This document shows, piece by piece, positions 5,690 to 5,934 of a stretch of DNA of 5,934 nucleotides. Position 1 is the first letter of the stretch; each line of letters starts with the position of its first letter. This stretch comes from Candidatus Latescibacterota bacterium (GTDB taxonomy: Bacteria; Latescibacterota; MVCY01). A program made the translations under genes and the position numbers. The stretch is from positions 1 through 5,934 of the forward strand of contig DAOVDP010000083.1 in the NCBI GenBank assembly GCA_030669445.1. Reading direction: 5' to 3'. The notes below the pieces were generated by a model. The model worked only from the letters and a program-made list of their open reading frames with translations. It did no database searches and was not told the DNA's origin.

Positions 5690-5934
5690 TTATTGAATTA
5701 GCCTATCAATGTCAATATCTGTGATGTCCTTACCCTCTGAGACAACCACTGGGTCAGGTATTATTGTGCTGTGCAGCTCGTGTCCATACCAGCCGAACAG
5801 GTCGGCGCCTCGATCATACATCATATTGTTATTCCCATCTTTGATTGCTACCACATAGTAGGTGGACGGTTCGACCATCCATATCTTATATTCGCCTTTC
5901 TTATTCGTCAAAGTAGCATTCTTCAAGGGCTGAC
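5690..5934 (-). CDS. C-terminal fragment of a carboxypeptidase-regulatory-like (transthyretin-fold) domain protein
   Basis: Only the last 80 or so codons are in the window; the frame is open to the right edge, so the gene begins outside. A TTG at 5926 is probably internal rather than the start. The sequence ATLTNKKGEYKIWMVEPSTY then YYVVAIKDGNNN shows the G-x-Y-x-I...P-x-x-Y-x-V pattern of carboxypeptidase-regulatory-like and prealbumin-like beta-sandwich domains, which are common in exported proteins and lipoproteins of Gram-negative bacteria. The DGNNNMMYDRGAD stretch resembles an acidic calcium-binding loop. It ends with a final strand (PVVVSEGKDITDIDIDRLI). No membrane anchor or sorting signal is visible at the C-terminus. 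Its stop is 140 nt before the PhaR-like start, and the promoter between them suggests separate transcription. Confidence 0.6.
   Translation of the reverse strand, partial: QPLKNATLTNKKGEYKIWMVEPSTYYVVAIKDGNNNMMYDRGADLFGWYGHELHSTIIPDPVVVSEGKDITDIDIDRLIQ

Noticed and set aside
1..5934. tRNA, rRNA, CRISPR array, insertion sequence or att site
   Set aside because: I saw no cloverleaf pattern, regularly spaced repeats, transposase frame or long terminal inverted repeats on either strand.

Overview
The window looks like chromosomal DNA of a Gram-negative-type bacterium. Every gene I can support lies on the minus strand. The organism cannot be named from the sequence. The serine-palmitoyltransferase-like enzyme resembles Bacteroidetes-type sphingolipid enzymes as I remember them, and the PhaR-type regulator suggests a lineage that handles polyhydroxyalkanoate. 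An uncultured FCB-group or deltaproteobacterial-like lineage would fit, at low confidence. Three starts in the window are TTG: two complete genes with good ribosome binding sites, and the nominal start of the right-edge fragment, which is probably internal.

Layout in the direction of transcription (right to left): (1) 5690-5934, the C-terminal end of a carboxypeptidase-regulatory-like/transthyretin-fold protein that enters from beyond the right edge. (2) A promoter region at 5551-5689 with a clean sigma70-like promoter and a perfect 17-bp palindrome just upstream of its -35. (3) A compact three-gene cluster with gaps of 17-18 nt: a PhaR-type DNA-binding protein with a phasin-like tail (4981-5550), a radical SAM enzyme (3514-4962), and a PLP-dependent alpha-oxoamine synthase most like serine palmitoyltransferase (2312-3496). 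(4) A 277-nt intergenic stretch holding a weak terminator candidate, a promoter candidate and a tandem 10-bp repeat. (5) A 373-aa protein of unknown function with a KOW-like C-terminus (913-2034). (6) A VapBC-type toxin-antitoxin pair with an 11-nt overlap (207-810). (7) Running off the left edge, a 5'-truncated YoeB/Txe-family toxin reading frame that has no start codon and follows the VapC stop codon almost directly.

How the genes may work together: the tight spacing implies co-transcription of regulator, radical SAM enzyme and oxoamine synthase. The inference is a small lipid or amino-ketone modification operon, under a regulator that may sense storage granules or lipids. The PLP enzyme would condense an amino acid with an acyl thioester, and the radical SAM enzyme could modify the product or another partner. 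The substrate is not visible in the sequence. The left part is ordinary accessory DNA: one toxin-antitoxin module and the remnant of a second.
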